From Methanoregulaceae archaeon UBA467 (lineage in GTDB: Archaea > Halobacteriota > Methanomicrobia > Methanomicrobiales > Methanospirillaceae): a stretch of DNA of 64,000 nt. Each line of letters starts with the position of its first letter. Position 1 is the first letter of the stretch. A program made the position numbers and the translations under genes. Location of the stretch: NCBI GenBank assembly GCA_002503825.1, contig DASP01000002.1, forward strand, positions 62,001 to 126,000, given 5' to 3'. Under the pieces are notes generated by a model. That model saw only the letters and a program-made list of their open reading frames with translations, was not told where the DNA came from and did not search any database. This document shows, in pieces, positions 1 through 10,138 of the stretch.

Positions 1-1
1 T

Positions 2-1537
2 GATGTTACCGATATGTCAGTGTCGTCCTGTATCAGGTTTTTTTCAGGACTCAGTCTCTCAGATAAACAGCAGGAGATCGCGCGCCAGATTTTAAAGGAG
101 ATCAATGCCCGCCTTGATTTCCTCGAAAAGGTGGGCCTTGGGTATCTCACCCTCTCCCGCAGTGCAGGAACCCTGTCGGGCGGCGAGGCACAACGAATAC
201 GTCTGGCAACCCAGATCGGTTCGAACCTGATGGGAGTGCTCTATGTCCTGGACGAACCCTCCATCGGTCTCCACCAGAAAGATAACCAGAAACTTATCGA
301 CACGCTCCGCCGGCTCCGTGACCTGGGAAATACCCTCATCGTTGTCGAACACGATGAAGATACCATACGGAGCGCGGATTACGTCATCGATATGGGGCCG
401 GGGGCAGGCGTACATGGCGGATACGTGGTGGCAAAAGGAACACCGGCACAGATCGAGAAAAATAAAAATTCACTGACAGGGCAGTATCTCTCGGGGGCCA
501 TGAAGATCGATACCCCGGGTGAACGGAGAAGAAGCACAAAATACATCCGGATTTCAGGCTGCCGCGAGAACAATCTGAAAAATATCGATGTAAATATTCC
601 CATCGGGGTCCTCACCGTAGTCACCGGGGTCTCGGGGAGCGGCAAGTCCACACTCATCTATGACACGCTGTACCAGGCACTCCAGAAAAAAATCTACAAT
701 TCCAGGGTAACCCCTGGAATGTTTGACACCCTGGCATTTGATTCAGATGTTGACAAGGTTATTGTCATCGACCAGAGCCCTATCGGGAAAACCCCGAGGA
801 GTAACCCTGCAACATATACAAAAGTCTTCGACGAGATCCGGAAGGTCTTTGCCGAGGCAAAGGAGGCAAAACTGCGCGGTTACAAGCCCGGACGATTCTC
901 GTTTAATCTCAAAGGCGGACGCTGCGAAGCCTGCGAAGGGGATGGCCTGATAAAAATCGAGATGAACTTCCTTCCCGATGTCTATATCGAATGCGAGGAG
1001 TGCAAAGGAAAAAGGTATAACCGTGAGACCCTTGAAGTGAAATACAAGGGGAAGTCCATTTCGGATGTCCTGAACATGAGCGTGGAGGAAGCCCTCCTGC
1101 TCTTCTCGAATATCCCGGCTATACGAAACAAACTCGAGACGCTGTCTGCGGTCGGACTGGATTATATCAAGCTCGGGCAGAGTTCCACCACATTATCCGG
1201 TGGCGAGGCGCAACGTATCAAACTGACCCGCGAGCTGGCCAAAAAAGGGACGGGAAAAACTATCTACCTCCTCGACGAACCAACGACCGGGCTGCATTTC
1301 CATGACGTCAAGAAACTGATCGCAGTCCTCGATGAACTCGTGGAGAAAGGAAACACGGTCGTTGTAATCGAACACAACCTTGACATTATCAAATCGGCAG
1401 ACCACTTAATCGATCTTGGTCCTGAAGGAGGTGACGCCGGGGGTGAGGTCATCGCCACCGGGACGCCCGAGGAGGTCGCCGGCAATGTAAAGAGTTATAC
1501 CGGGGAATTCCTTAAAAAAATACTTGCTGAACAATGA
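2..1537 (+). CDS. uvrA: UvrABC excinuclease subunit A, C-terminal part (5' end outside window)
   Basis: ATPase subunit that finds DNA lesions and loads UvrB in nucleotide excision repair. The reading frame is already open at base 2, so the N-terminal half, including the first Walker A, lies upstream. Visible are an ABC signature LSGGEAQRIRLA near base 175 with its Walker B (VLYVLDEPSIGLH), the second Walker A GVSGSGKST near 630, the zinc-finger cysteines CEAC and CEEC near 920-1000, and a second LSGGEAQRIKL and LLDEPTTGLH near 1195-1290. The stop overlaps the uvrC start by 4 bases (ATGA), so the genes form an operon in the order A-C-B. Confidence 0.97.
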   Translation, partial: DVTDMSVSSCIRFFSGLSLSDKQQEIARQILKEINARLDFLEKVGLGYLTLSRSAGTLSGGEAQRIRLATQIGSNLMGVLYVLDEPSIGLHQKDNQKLIDTLRRLRDLGNTLIVVEHDEDTIRSADYVIDMGPGAGVHGGYVVAKGTPAQIEKNKNSLTGQYLSGAMKIDTPGERRRSTKYIRISGCRENNLKNIDVNIPIGVLTVVTGVSGSGKSTLIYDTLYQALQKKIYNSRVTPGMFDTLAFDSDVDKVIVIDQSPIGKTPRSNPATYTKVFDEIRKVFAEAKEAKLRGYKPGRFSFNLKGGRCEACEGDGLIKIEMNFLPDVYIECEECKGKRYNRETLEVKYKGKSISDVLNMSVEEALLLFSNIPAIRNKLETLSAVGLDYIKLGQSSTTLSGGEAQRIKLTRELAKKGTGKTIYLLDEPTTGLHFHDVKKLIAVLDELVEKGNTVVVIEHNLDIIKSADHLIDLGPEGGDAGGEVIATGTPEEVAGNVKSYTGEFLKKILAEQ

Positions 1538-3084
1538 TCGAGACTAAAAACCTGCCCCCGGAACCCGGGTGTTACCTCTTCCGCGATGAAAAAGACACTA
1601 TCATCTATGTGGGCAAGGCAAAGAACATTAAAAAGCGCGTCTCGAGTTACTTCCAGAAACGTCATCGCGATGCAAAGACCGGGCAGCTTGTATCACACAT
1701 CGGAACCGTGGACTACATTGTCACTGCAAATGAAGTTGAAGCCCTTATACTTGAAAACAGTCTCATAAAAACCCACCAGCCGCGGTACAACATCGATCTC
1801 AAGGATGCAAAACAATACGCATTCATCCATTTTACTGCAGAACCATTCCCGAGGATTCACATCGCCCGCAGGGCTGAGGGTGATGGCACCTTTTTCGGAC
1901 CGTTCGTATCCGCAGCAGAGCGGGACTATATCTTTTCACTTGTAAAAAAGTTATTCCGGCTCCGGACCTGCAAAAAAATGACCCGTCGCGGGTGCCTTCG
2001 TTACCACATCCATACCTGCAGCGCCCCGTGCAGACAGGAGATACGCAGGGATGAATATGCGGCGTCTGTAAAAAAAGCATCGATGGTCCTTAAGGGAAAA
2101 TGCGGCGAGTTGATATCGTCATTGAAGGACGAGATGGAAGATTCTTCCCGGTCGCTGAACTTTGAACACGCGATGGTCCTGCGGGACCAGATCAATGCCA
2201 TCGATCATCTGTCAGAACGGCAGGATATGTCGCGCCGGCGCAGTGATGATGAGGATATCATTAATTACAGGATCTCCGGCAATTCAGTGTTCCTGATGCT
2301 ATTTCACGTCCATAAAGGAACACTGGCGCACAAACAGGAATTTGTATTCGGGCATGGCGAAGAATTCCTTGAAGAATTTCTCGTTCAGTTCTATTCTGAT
2401 AACCCGGTGCCATCGGAGGTAATCCTCCCTGATGAGGTAGGGGACGTCCTCAGTGATTTCCTGGCAGTCAGGCTGGGCCGGAAAGTGACGGTCACCGTAC
2501 CGAAGATCGGAGCCAAAAAAAGGCTGCTTGACCTTGTCATGAAAAATATCGAGATCTCGTATTTTGGAGAGGAGATCAAACTCGAGGAACTGAAAGAAAT
2601 ACTCGGTCTCGGGGACCTGCCGGCTGTCATCGAATGTTTTGATATTTCACATAGTTCAGGAACCGATGTCGTGGGTTCAATGGTCAGGTTTACCAACGGC
2701 CGGCCAGATAAAAAACACTACCGCAGGTTCAAAATAAAAACTGTTGACGGTATAGATGATCCCGCGGCAATCGGTGAAATTGTACGGCGACGATACCTCC
2801 GTCTTAAAAATGAGGATTCACCCTTTCCGGATCTCGTTATTGTTGACGGGGGCAGGACCCAGCTGGGAGCTGCAGCCGGGAGCCTGAAGGATCTCGACCT
2901 TACCATTCCGGTAATCGCGCTTGCGAAGAAGAATGAGGAAGTGTTTATTCCAGGGAGGGCCCATCCCCTTCCCCTCGCACGGAACGAAAAATCATCACAC
3001 CTTCTGCAGGAGATCCGTGATGAATCACACCGGTTTGCCATCACCTATCACCGGCTCCTCCGGAAAAAGAGGGTCATTCCATGA
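1534..3084 (+). CDS. uvrC: UvrABC excinuclease subunit C, lacking the C-terminal HhH domain
   Basis: Endonuclease that makes the dual incisions in nucleotide excision repair. The 516 residues begin with a GIY-YIG domain (PGCYLF near residue 10, IIYVGKA near 24), followed by a UvrB-binding UVR motif around 210-235 and the RNase H-like 5' incision domain (IECFDISHSSG, LVIVDGG). It ends right after ESHRFAITYHRLLRKKR. Bacterial UvrC, about 600 residues, normally continues here into a helix-hairpin-helix pair. The next gene starts inside the stop codon, so no such domain is hidden in another frame. Start and stop both overlap their neighbours by 4 bases, implying translational coupling. Confidence 0.96.
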   Translation: MIETKNLPPEPGCYLFRDEKDTIIYVGKAKNIKKRVSSYFQKRHRDAKTGQLVSHIGTVDYIVTANEVEALILENSLIKTHQPRYNIDLKDAKQYAFIHFTAEPFPRIHIARRAEGDGTFFGPFVSAAERDYIFSLVKKLFRLRTCKKMTRRGCLRYHIHTCSAPCRQEIRRDEYAASVKKASMVLKGKCGELISSLKDEMEDSSRSLNFEHAMVLRDQINAIDHLSERQDMSRRRSDDEDIINYRISGNSVFLMLFHVHKGTLAHKQEFVFGHGEEFLEEFLVQFYSDNPVPSEVILPDEVGDVLSDFLAVRLGRKVTVTVPKIGAKKRLLDLVMKNIEISYFGEEIKLEELKEILGLGDLPAVIECFDISHSSGTDVVGSMVRFTNGRPDKKHYRRFKIKTVDGIDDPAAIGEIVRRRYLRLKNEDSPFPDLVIVDGGRTQLGAAAGSLKDLDLTIPVIALAKKNEEVFIPGRAHPLPLARNEKSSHLLQEIRDESHRFAITYHRLLRKKRVIP

Positions 3085-5015
3085 ATGAATTTAAGCTGCA
3101 TTCACCATTCCCCCCAAAAGGATCCCAGCCGGAAGCAATTGAAAAGCTTGTACACGGGCTCGAGGCCGGGAACAGGTTCCAGACCCTTCTCGGCGTGACC
3201 GGGTCAGGCAAGACCTTTACCATGGCCAATGTCATTGCACACGCCGGGCGGCCCGCGCTCGTCATCGCGCATAACAAGACCCTTGCCGCGCAGTTGTACA
3301 ATGAATTTCGTGAATTTTTTCCCGAGAACCGGGTCGAATACTTTGTATCATACTACGATTACTATCAGCCTGAATCATATATACCGAAAAAAGACCAGTA
3401 CATTGAAAAAGACGCGCAGATCAACCCAAAAATCGAGCAGATGCGGCTGTCGGCCACGGCTTCCCTCCTCTCGAGAAGAGATGTGATCGTCGTCGCATCG
3501 GTCTCCTGTATCTACGGTCTCGGCCGGCCGGAACATTACCGCGACATGGGTTTCGAATTAAAGGCCGGAGACCATCGCCCCCGTAAAACTATCGTGGAGA
3601 GCCTTATCGCCTCGCTTTATGAACGAAATGACCTTGAACTGATGCCAGGCAGGTTCAGGGTCAGGGGTGACACCATCGATATCATCCCGGGATATTTCAA
3701 CAACATCATCAGGATTGAGATGTTCGGAGATGTTATCGAGAGAATTGTCGAGGTCGACAAAATTACCGGAACAATTACCGAAAAGATGAATTATTTCTAC
3801 GTGTTTCCCGCGCGTCATTATGTCATTCCTGAACACCTGCAGAAAAAAGCGCTCGGCGGGATCAGGGAAGAGCTGGATGAACGTCTTCCCGATCTCGGCA
3901 TGCTCGAAGCGCACAGGCTTGAGCAGAGAACGCTGTATGACCTCGAGATGATAGAGGAGACCGGCTCGTGCAAAGGTATCGAGAACTATTCACGTCATTT
4001 CGATTTCAGAAAACCGGGCGAAAAACCGTATTGTCTGCTCGATTACTTTCCTGATGATTTCCTGATGTTCATCGATGAAAGTCACCAGACACTCCCGCAG
4101 CTTCATGGTATGTACCGGGGTGACCGTTCCAGGAAAAAATCTCTTGTTGAGTATGGTTTCCGCCTTCCAAGCGCCTACGACAACCGGCCGCTCATGTTCA
4201 GGGAATTCGAACAGTACATGAGGTCGACCATTTTTGTATCGGCAACGCCGGCTGCATACGAGCTTGAGCATTCGGGCCAGGTCGTCGAGCAGATCATCAG
4301 GCCCACCGGGCTTGTCGACCCTGTTGTCGAGGTCAGGAAGACCGGGGGACAGACTGCCGATGTCATGAAGGAGATCAGGTCAACGGTTGCAGACGGTGAC
4401 CGTGTCCTCCTCACAACCCTGACAAAAAAGCTGGCAGAAGAACTCACCGAATACCTCGCGGGACAGGGTATCCGTACCCGTTACCTCCATTCAGAAATTG
4501 ATACCCTTGAACGGACCGAGATCATCAGGCAGCTCCGGCTCGGGAAATTTGACGTTCTGGTGGGCATCAATCTTCTCAGGGAGGGGCTTGATATCCCTGA
4601 GGTCGGGTTTATCGGAATCCTTGACGCCGACAAGGAAGGATTTCTCAGGGATTCACGAAGCCTCATCCAGATTATAGGAAGAGCGGCACGAAACGTGAAT
4701 TCTCACGTTGTTCTTTACGCAGATAATATGACCGGATCGATAAAAGACGCATTGAACGAGACAGAACGGAGACGGACACTGCAGATGGAATATAACAGGA
4801 TGAACGATATCACCCCGAGGACCATCATCAAAGCCGTCCGGGAAAAAGAGGTTGATCTTAAGGACACACGACATATCCCGAAGACTGACCTGCCCAATCT
4901 CGTTGTCGAACTCGAGAGCGGGATGAGGGCGGCGGCTGAAAACCTGGATTTCGAAGAGGCGATCCGGCTCAGGGATATGATAAATGAGATGAAAAAGAGA
5001 ATTGAAGAGATCTGA
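3081..5015 (+). CDS. uvrB: UvrABC excinuclease subunit B
   Basis: Damage-verifying helicase-like subunit of nucleotide excision repair, 644 residues, about the usual length. Visible are the Walker A GVTGSGKTFTMAN near residue 37, the beta-hairpin YYDYYQPESYIP near 93 that is inserted between DNA strands, the Walker B region MFIDESHQTLPQ near 325, the C-terminal helicase motifs (REGLDIPEVGFIGILDADKEG, QIIGRAARN) and a C-terminal UVR domain (AAENLDFEEAIRLRDMI) that binds UvrC. It starts inside the uvrC stop codon. Last gene of the uvrACB operon; a T-run follows the stop. Confidence 0.98.
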   Translation: MNEFKLHSPFPPKGSQPEAIEKLVHGLEAGNRFQTLLGVTGSGKTFTMANVIAHAGRPALVIAHNKTLAAQLYNEFREFFPENRVEYFVSYYDYYQPESYIPKKDQYIEKDAQINPKIEQMRLSATASLLSRRDVIVVASVSCIYGLGRPEHYRDMGFELKAGDHRPRKTIVESLIASLYERNDLELMPGRFRVRGDTIDIIPGYFNNIIRIEMFGDVIERIVEVDKITGTITEKMNYFYVFPARHYVIPEHLQKKALGGIREELDERLPDLGMLEAHRLEQRTLYDLEMIEETGSCKGIENYSRHFDFRKPGEKPYCLLDYFPDDFLMFIDESHQTLPQLHGMYRGDRSRKKSLVEYGFRLPSAYDNRPLMFREFEQYMRSTIFVSATPAAYELEHSGQVVEQIIRPTGLVDPVVEVRKTGGQTADVMKEIRSTVADGDRVLLTTLTKKLAEELTEYLAGQGIRTRYLHSEIDTLERTEIIRQLRLGKFDVLVGINLLREGLDIPEVGFIGILDADKEGFLRDSRSLIQIIGRAARNVNSHVVLYADNMTGSIKDALNETERRRTLQMEYNRMNDITPRTIIKAVREKEVDLKDTRHIPKTDLPNLVVELESGMRAAAENLDFEEAIRLRDMINEMKKRIEEI

Positions 5016-5034
5016 AAAAAATCTCTCTGCTTTC

Positions 5035-5041
5035 TTTTTTT
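5035..5041 (+). terminator. T-run terminator after uvrB
   Basis: Seven consecutive T on the + strand about 20 bases after the uvrB stop, the usual archaeal oligo-T termination signal. No strong hairpin precedes it. Confidence 0.5.
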
Positions 5042-5143
5042 GCCTAATAATGGCTCCAGAATATTCAGTTACTTTATAAATTACTTCCTTAATGTTGTGA
5101 ACAGGTCGAAGCTAAACCTCTTTTTTCATTAATCGTGTAATAG

Positions 5144-5190
5144 TCACTGAACCGCCGCCGGGGCGCCCGTCGGGGGCGGCGGCACTTATC
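5144..5190 (+). repeat. Dispersed palindromic element, copy 1
   Basis: A GC-rich inverted repeat with arms CCGCCGCC and GGCGGCGG around a GC-rich loop. The same 45-50 base stretch, including flanks beyond the palindrome (GTCACT at one end, a TT-rich end at the other), recurs in inverse orientation near 34457-34503 with roughly 80% identity by eye. It lies between the convergent uvrB and PKD/IPT genes. The rest of 5042-5317 holds no gene that I can see. Confidence 0.6.
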
Positions 5191-5317
5191 CTATCAGGAT
5201 ATATCGCCGATCGGGGGACTTATTTGTAGAGCCGGAATTATCTAATCAGGAACGCTAATTGCATTCTTCAGAGTTCAGTGGATTTTAATTATCTAAAAAA
5301 GTAAACTGAGGTTATTT

Positions 5318-5323
5318 AAAAAA
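5318..5323 (-). terminator. T-run terminator after the PKD/IPT gene
   Basis: Six T on the minus strand directly after the stop codon of the 1383-residue surface protein gene. Confidence 0.4.
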
Positions 5324-8300
5324 TCAGGGGAATTGTAATACCCTGATATAATTGGATTTTGAGATCACACTTGAGCCAAAGGCGTCAGTCACGGAGAGCT
5401 GCACCGTGTAGTTGCCTGCTGCGTTGTAGGTGTGAATCACGTTCTTGCTGGCAGGATTTGTTATTTCCATGAACTGTCCGTCACCGAATGACCAGAACCA
5501 CCGCTCCGGGGTTCCTATGGAGTTATCGGTAAACTGGACGGTCAGCGGAACCGATCCCTGCGTTGGGATTCCACTGAATTCAGCGACCAGGGGACTTTTT
5601 ACTACGATTGTCTGCGTTGTCGCATTAGTCCCTCCGAGGTTCAGGACCGTAAGGGTAACAATATACGTCCCCGCGTTCGGGTAGTTGTGAATCGGGTTTC
5701 TGTCTGTTGAGATATACCCGTCACCGAACTGCCATGTATACCGAAGTGGTCGTCCTTCGGACGCATCGGTAAACGCTACACTCAGAGGTGCCGTATTATC
5801 CGGATTGCTCGTTGTGTAGGTAAATGCTGCCTTCAGTCCCTGCTGAACGGTAATGTATCCTCTCTTGGTCTCGGTGCTGCTTCCTGCACTGTTCGTCGCG
5901 GTAAGTTTGACACTGTAAGTGCCCTGCGTGGTGTAGACATGCACCGGGTTCTGGTCGGCAGAGCTGGTTCCGTCACCAAAGGTCCATGCCCAGCTGGTTG
6001 GTCCGCCGGTTGAGAGATCAGTAAACCTGACTGCAAGCGGGGCATCTCCGGAGGTAATGTTTGCGGCGAAATTCGCTACCGGCACCGAACGTACCGTTAT
6101 CATCTCTGTCTTTGTGAGGGTATCCGAACCTGCACTGTTATAGACCGTAAGGGTAACGTTGTAGGTTCCTGCCTTCGTATACAGGTGGTAGGGGTTCTGC
6201 TGGAGTGAGAATGCGCCATCGCCGAACTTCCAGGTCCATTTGCCCGGATTGCCGTCCGATGTGTCAGTGAACTGGACCAGGAGCGGTGCATTTCCTTCGG
6301 TCGGGCTTGCCGTGAAATTGGCAATCGGCCGTGTAATGACCGTTATGTATGAGGTCTTCGTAATACTGTCGCTTCCTCCGGCATTGAATACGTTAAGGCT
6401 GACATTGTAGGTTCCCGGAGCATTATAGGTGTGAACCGGGTTCTGCTCGTATATTCCCGCAAGGGTTCCGTCGCCAAAGTCCCATATCCAGACTGACGGG
6501 TTATTGAGGGTTGTGTCGGTAAACTGGACCGTCAGCGGGACAGTGCCGATTGTCGGGTTTCCGATAAAGTCAGCCGCAGGGGGTGGCGGCAGGATGGTGA
6601 ATGCATTTGCAAGGTTACCGGATTTGCCATCGGTATTGAAGACGACGACACTCCAGGTGCCCAGCGCCTTGCCGGTAAGGTCAAATGTGCAGTTGATATT
6701 TGTCGGGGATACTACATTGACACCGGTTGCGATAATATCTGCCTGACCCGATTTCGTCAGTCTGACGGTGGCTCCTGCAAGGAACCCGGTACCGTTAAGG
6801 TTGTTGATGAGGACTGCCCCGTTATTAGCTCCTGTTGTCGGGCTTATCGATGTGACCGTCGGGGCAGGGTTTTCGATTGTGAATATCCCTGATTTACTGC
6901 CGGACTGTCCGTCCGGGTTGAGTACTATTACATCCCAGAGACCTGTTGCTTTTCCTGTGAGGTCGACATTACAGGTCAGTTTCACTGGCGTGACGACATT
7001 GACACCGGTTCCGTTGATATCAGTTTCACCTGTTTTTACCAGTTTTACAGCTGCCCCGGAGAGGAATCCTGTTCCGGAAAGGTTCGTGACTGAGGTTATT
7101 CCGTTATTCGTCCCCGATGCCGGGACTATGGCATTCACGGTAGGGGCCGGGTGCATGACGGTGAATCCGCCTGCCAGTGTCCCGAGCTGACCGTCGTTGT
7201 TAACTGCAACAACCGTCCAGTCGCCGGCTTCGGCACCGGTAAGATCGAAGTCACAGGTTACCTTGCTGCCACTTACACGAATGACGTTTGTGCCCGGAAT
7301 GTCAGGATAGCCGGAACGGGTCAGGTTAACTGCAATCCCGCTTTCGAAACCGGTCCCGGCCAGGTCAGTTATCGCCACACTGCCGGTATTGACACCCGTG
7401 TCCGGAGTAATTGACGTAATTGCCGGCGCAACCGGGTAATACACGGTAAATGCTGCAGGAAGTGTTGCCGACCCGCCATCGGTATTGTTCACCTGTACGT
7501 CCCAGTCCCCGACCGTTGCACCGGTAAGGTCAAAGAAGCACATGATTTTGGTGAGATTTACAACAACACCTGTTGCCGGTATCGGGGTCTCGCCCGTTTT
7601 TAACAGGTGAACGGTCGCACCTGCCAGGAATCCTGTTCCGGAAAGATCTGTAATTGGAGCAGTTGTACCTTTCAAACCACTGTCAGGACTGATGCCGCTT
7701 ATCGTGGGCGGCGGGTTCGTGACCGTGAAAATGCTGAGCTGGTAGCCGCTCTTCCCGTCGGTATTATTGACAATGACATTCCAGAGTCCGGCCTGGGCGC
7801 CTGCAAGGTTCACATCACAGGTGATCTTCGTCGGCCCTGTAACAACCACATTGGTTGCACCGATATCGGGCTGACCGGTCTTTGTGAATGTGACCGTTGC
7901 ACCGTTCAGGAATCCTGTTCCGGCAAGATCTGCGATTGCAACCACCCCGTTATTGACTCCGGTCATGGGGGCGATAGACGTGACTGTGGGTGCAGGGTTT
8001 GTTACCTCGAACCCGTCGGTAAGTGTTCCGGACTGGGTGTCAGTATTGGTTACCACAATGCTCCAGTTTCCGGCCACCGCGCTGGTGAGGTTGACATCAC
8101 AGGTGATCATACCGGATGATACGACATTGATGTTTGTCGCCGGAATATCAGTTTCGCCGCTTTTGGTGAACTTTACCGTTGCACCGGTGACAAAACCGGT
8201 CCCGGCAAGATCCGTGATGGATACCGTGCCACTGTTCATTCCTGAAGCTGGAGTGACCGCCGTCACTGTCGGTGCAGGATATGTTACTGTAAATGCATTC

Positions 8301-9475
8301 CCAAGCGTATCAGACTGTCCGTCATCGTTGGTGACGGTAAGATCCCACATACCTGCAGTTGCACCGGCAAGATTGAAGTCGCAGGTAATAGTCGTGGCGC
8401 TGACATTAACATTTGAAGCGGTTATATCAGGTTGTCCGGTCTTTGTAAGGTTTAATACTGCTCCGGTTTCATAGCCGGTACCGCTTACCGTGACCGGGAC
8501 CGTTCCGGTGTTTGCTCCGGTTGCCGGAGTAATTCCGGTCACATCGGGTGCCTGCGGATAATAGATGGTGAATGAAGCAGGAAGCGTGCCATTCTGACCG
8601 TCCGTGTTGGTGACAACGACATCCCATGCTCCGACTGCAGCTCCGTTTAAGTCAAAGAAGCAGAGGATCTTGGATGGCTGAACAATGGCGCCGTTGATCG
8701 TCGGTATATCAGCCTTCCCTGTCTTTTTCAGGGTGACATTTGCCCCTGTCATGAAATTTGATCCTGACAGGTCCGTGATTCCCACAACCTGGTTGTTGAG
8801 ACCTGTTGCCGGGCTCACAGATGTGACAAACGGTGCAGGATACCGGATCGTAAATGCCGACGCGAGAGACGCAGTCTGGCCGTCAACATTGGTCAGGAGT
8901 ACATTCCAGACGCCGGGTGTCGCCCCGGTAATGTCAAACTCGCAGGTAATCTTTGAAGAACTGTCTTTTACGACATTTGTGGCCGTGATGTTCACACCCG
9001 CAAGTGTCAGGTTGACAGTCGGGTTGTCAAGGAAATTTGTTCCTGCAAGGTTTGTTATGATGACGGTCCCGTTATTTACTCCGCCTGAGGGTGTAATTGC
9101 CGTCAGGGTCGGAACAGGATTCGTGACCGTAAACCCGTCTGTAAGGGTTGCTTCTTCAAGGCTGGTTGTATTTACTACAGAAACGTTCCATGGACCCCAC
9201 TGTGCCCCGTTGATATCCAGAACACATGTCAGGCGGCTGGAATCAACCACCGTCACGTACATTGCAGTAATGTTCGTTCCTACGTTTCGCGTCAGTCGTA
9301 CCGATACATCGCTTGTAAAATCGGTCCCTGACAGGTTCGTGATAAACACACTCCCCGTATTTACACCCGAAACGGGATTGATCCCTGATATCCCGAGGGC
9401 TGCCGATACCGGCAGTACCATCAGTATACAGAAAAGGACCGGAAGTGCGATTTTAAGTGTCTTCATCCGTGTCAT
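5324..9475 (-). CDS. Large secreted surface protein with ten IPT/TIG-like and five PKD domains
   Basis: 1383 residues. It opens with a Sec signal peptide (positive MTRMK, hydrophobic LPVLFCILMVLPVSA). From about residue 28 to 955 ten repeats of about 95 residues follow, each opening with a pattern like ITxITPxxGxNxGxV and holding the GTGF and FDLTGA-type motifs of IPT/TIG folds. From about 965 to the end come five PKD domains with WxFGDG and NPxHxY cores. There is no C-terminal membrane anchor or PGF-CTERM signal. The likely role, an exported cell-surface or adhesion protein, is inferred from domains typical of methanogen envelopes. The first ATG has TGAGGT 5 bases ahead, better spaced than the second ATG. 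Confidence 0.9.
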   Translation of the reverse strand: MTRMKTLKIALPVLFCILMVLPVSAALGISGINPVSGVNTGSVFITNLSGTDFTSDVSVRLTRNVGTNITAMYVTVVDSSRLTCVLDINGAQWGPWNVSVVNTTSLEEATLTDGFTVTNPVPTLTAITPSGGVNNGTVIITNLAGTNFLDNPTVNLTLAGVNITATNVVKDSSSKITCEFDITGATPGVWNVLLTNVDGQTASLASAFTIRYPAPFVTSVSPATGLNNQVVGITDLSGSNFMTGANVTLKKTGKADIPTINGAIVQPSKILCFFDLNGAAVGAWDVVVTNTDGQNGTLPASFTIYYPQAPDVTGITPATGANTGTVPVTVSGTGYETGAVLNLTKTGQPDITASNVNVSATTITCDFNLAGATAGMWDLTVTNDDGQSDTLGNAFTVTYPAPTVTAVTPASGMNSGTVSITDLAGTGFVTGATVKFTKSGETDIPATNINVVSSGMITCDVNLTSAVAGNWSIVVTNTDTQSGTLTDGFEVTNPAPTVTSIAPMTGVNNGVVAIADLAGTGFLNGATVTFTKTGQPDIGATNVVVTGPTKITCDVNLAGAQAGLWNVIVNNTDGKSGYQLSIFTVTNPPPTISGISPDSGLKGTTAPITDLSGTGFLAGATVHLLKTGETPIPATGVVVNLTKIMCFFDLTGATVGDWDVQVNNTDGGSATLPAAFTVYYPVAPAITSITPDTGVNTGSVAITDLAGTGFESGIAVNLTRSGYPDIPGTNVIRVSGSKVTCDFDLTGAEAGDWTVVAVNNDGQLGTLAGGFTVMHPAPTVNAIVPASGTNNGITSVTNLSGTGFLSGAAVKLVKTGETDINGTGVNVVTPVKLTCNVDLTGKATGLWDVIVLNPDGQSGSKSGIFTIENPAPTVTSISPTTGANNGAVLINNLNGTGFLAGATVRLTKSGQADIIATGVNVVSPTNINCTFDLTGKALGTWSVVVFNTDGKSGNLANAFTILPPPPAADFIGNPTIGTVPLTVQFTDTTLNNPSVWIWDFGDGTLAGIYEQNPVHTYNAPGTYNVSLNVFNAGGSDSITKTSYITVITRPIANFTASPTEGNAPLLVQFTDTSDGNPGKWTWKFGDGAFSLQQNPYHLYTKAGTYNVTLTVYNSAGSDTLTKTEMITVRSVPVANFAANITSGDAPLAVRFTDLSTGGPTSWAWTFGDGTSSADQNPVHVYTTQGTYSVKLTATNSAGSSTETKRGYITVQQGLKAAFTYTTSNPDNTAPLSVAFTDASEGRPLRYTWQFGDGYISTDRNPIHNYPNAGTYIVTLTVLNLGGTNATTQTIVVKSPLVAEFSGIPTQGSVPLTVQFTDNSIGTPERWFWSFGDGQFMEITNPASKNVIHTYNAAGNYTVQLSVTDAFGSSVISKSNYIRVLQFP

Positions 9476-9576
9476 ATGAAACCTCAGTTGTGATTCACCT
9501 GTTACATCCTCTAATCAGAAAATGAAAGTGATTTCTGACTTCATTTTCCGATATAAATGTATTCATCATAACGTCT

Positions 9577-9594
9577 CATGTAATATATATAAAG
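9577..9594 (-). promoter_or_regulatory. TATA-box promoter for the PKD/IPT gene
   Basis: On the minus strand an AT-rich TTTATATATATTACAT stretch lies about 105-120 bases before the start codon of the surface protein gene. It matches an archaeal TATA box and would give a leader of about 80 bases. The remaining 9600-10138 is AT-rich and holds no convincing gene. Confidence 0.45.
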
Positions 9595-10138
9595 TTTTCC
9601 CACAAAAATGATATCTTATCGTGCTTTTTTTGCTATTTGAGAACTCAATTCAGGTTAAAATCACAAAGTGTTAACATAAAATAGTGCTTGGTGTAAGTGG
9701 TGCCCGCATTGTTATGTGATAAAAGATTCAACTGCAATATACTCATTCCGATCGAAATAGTATAACAGCTTAATCAGCTGAACACGAAAAAACTTTAAAT
9801 TTTGACTTAAATTAAAAAATAATCCACTTTTAAAACTTAAATAATAATTGCTTACCATTATCTGCGGTAACTCTTTCACACCCTGATCCACGAGCTGAAC
9901 TGTTTTACAGACCTGTCCAGGATTGATCCGTATATAATTCACCATACCCTGCGCGACAATAAAGCTTAACCTGCACCCAGGCACGAACGCCGGGATATAA
10001 CTCAGGATTATTATAAAGGATTTATTGGTAAAATGGGCATTTTAATAAGATTAAAAAATCCGGATTATTTCATTTAATTAAATAAAACAAGTTACCATTG
10101 ATAAAATTACGATAAAATGGGGTTGATAATTAAAAATA

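Noticed and set aside
6504..9479. Several + strand ORFs of 140-264 codons opposite the IPT repeats
   Set aside because: They repeat with the IPT repeats and are antisense shadows.
9712..9984. 90-codon minus-strand ORF in the AT-rich gap
   Set aside because: No ribosome site, no recognisable motif, biased by AT-rich sequence; it may be a gene remnant but there is no support.
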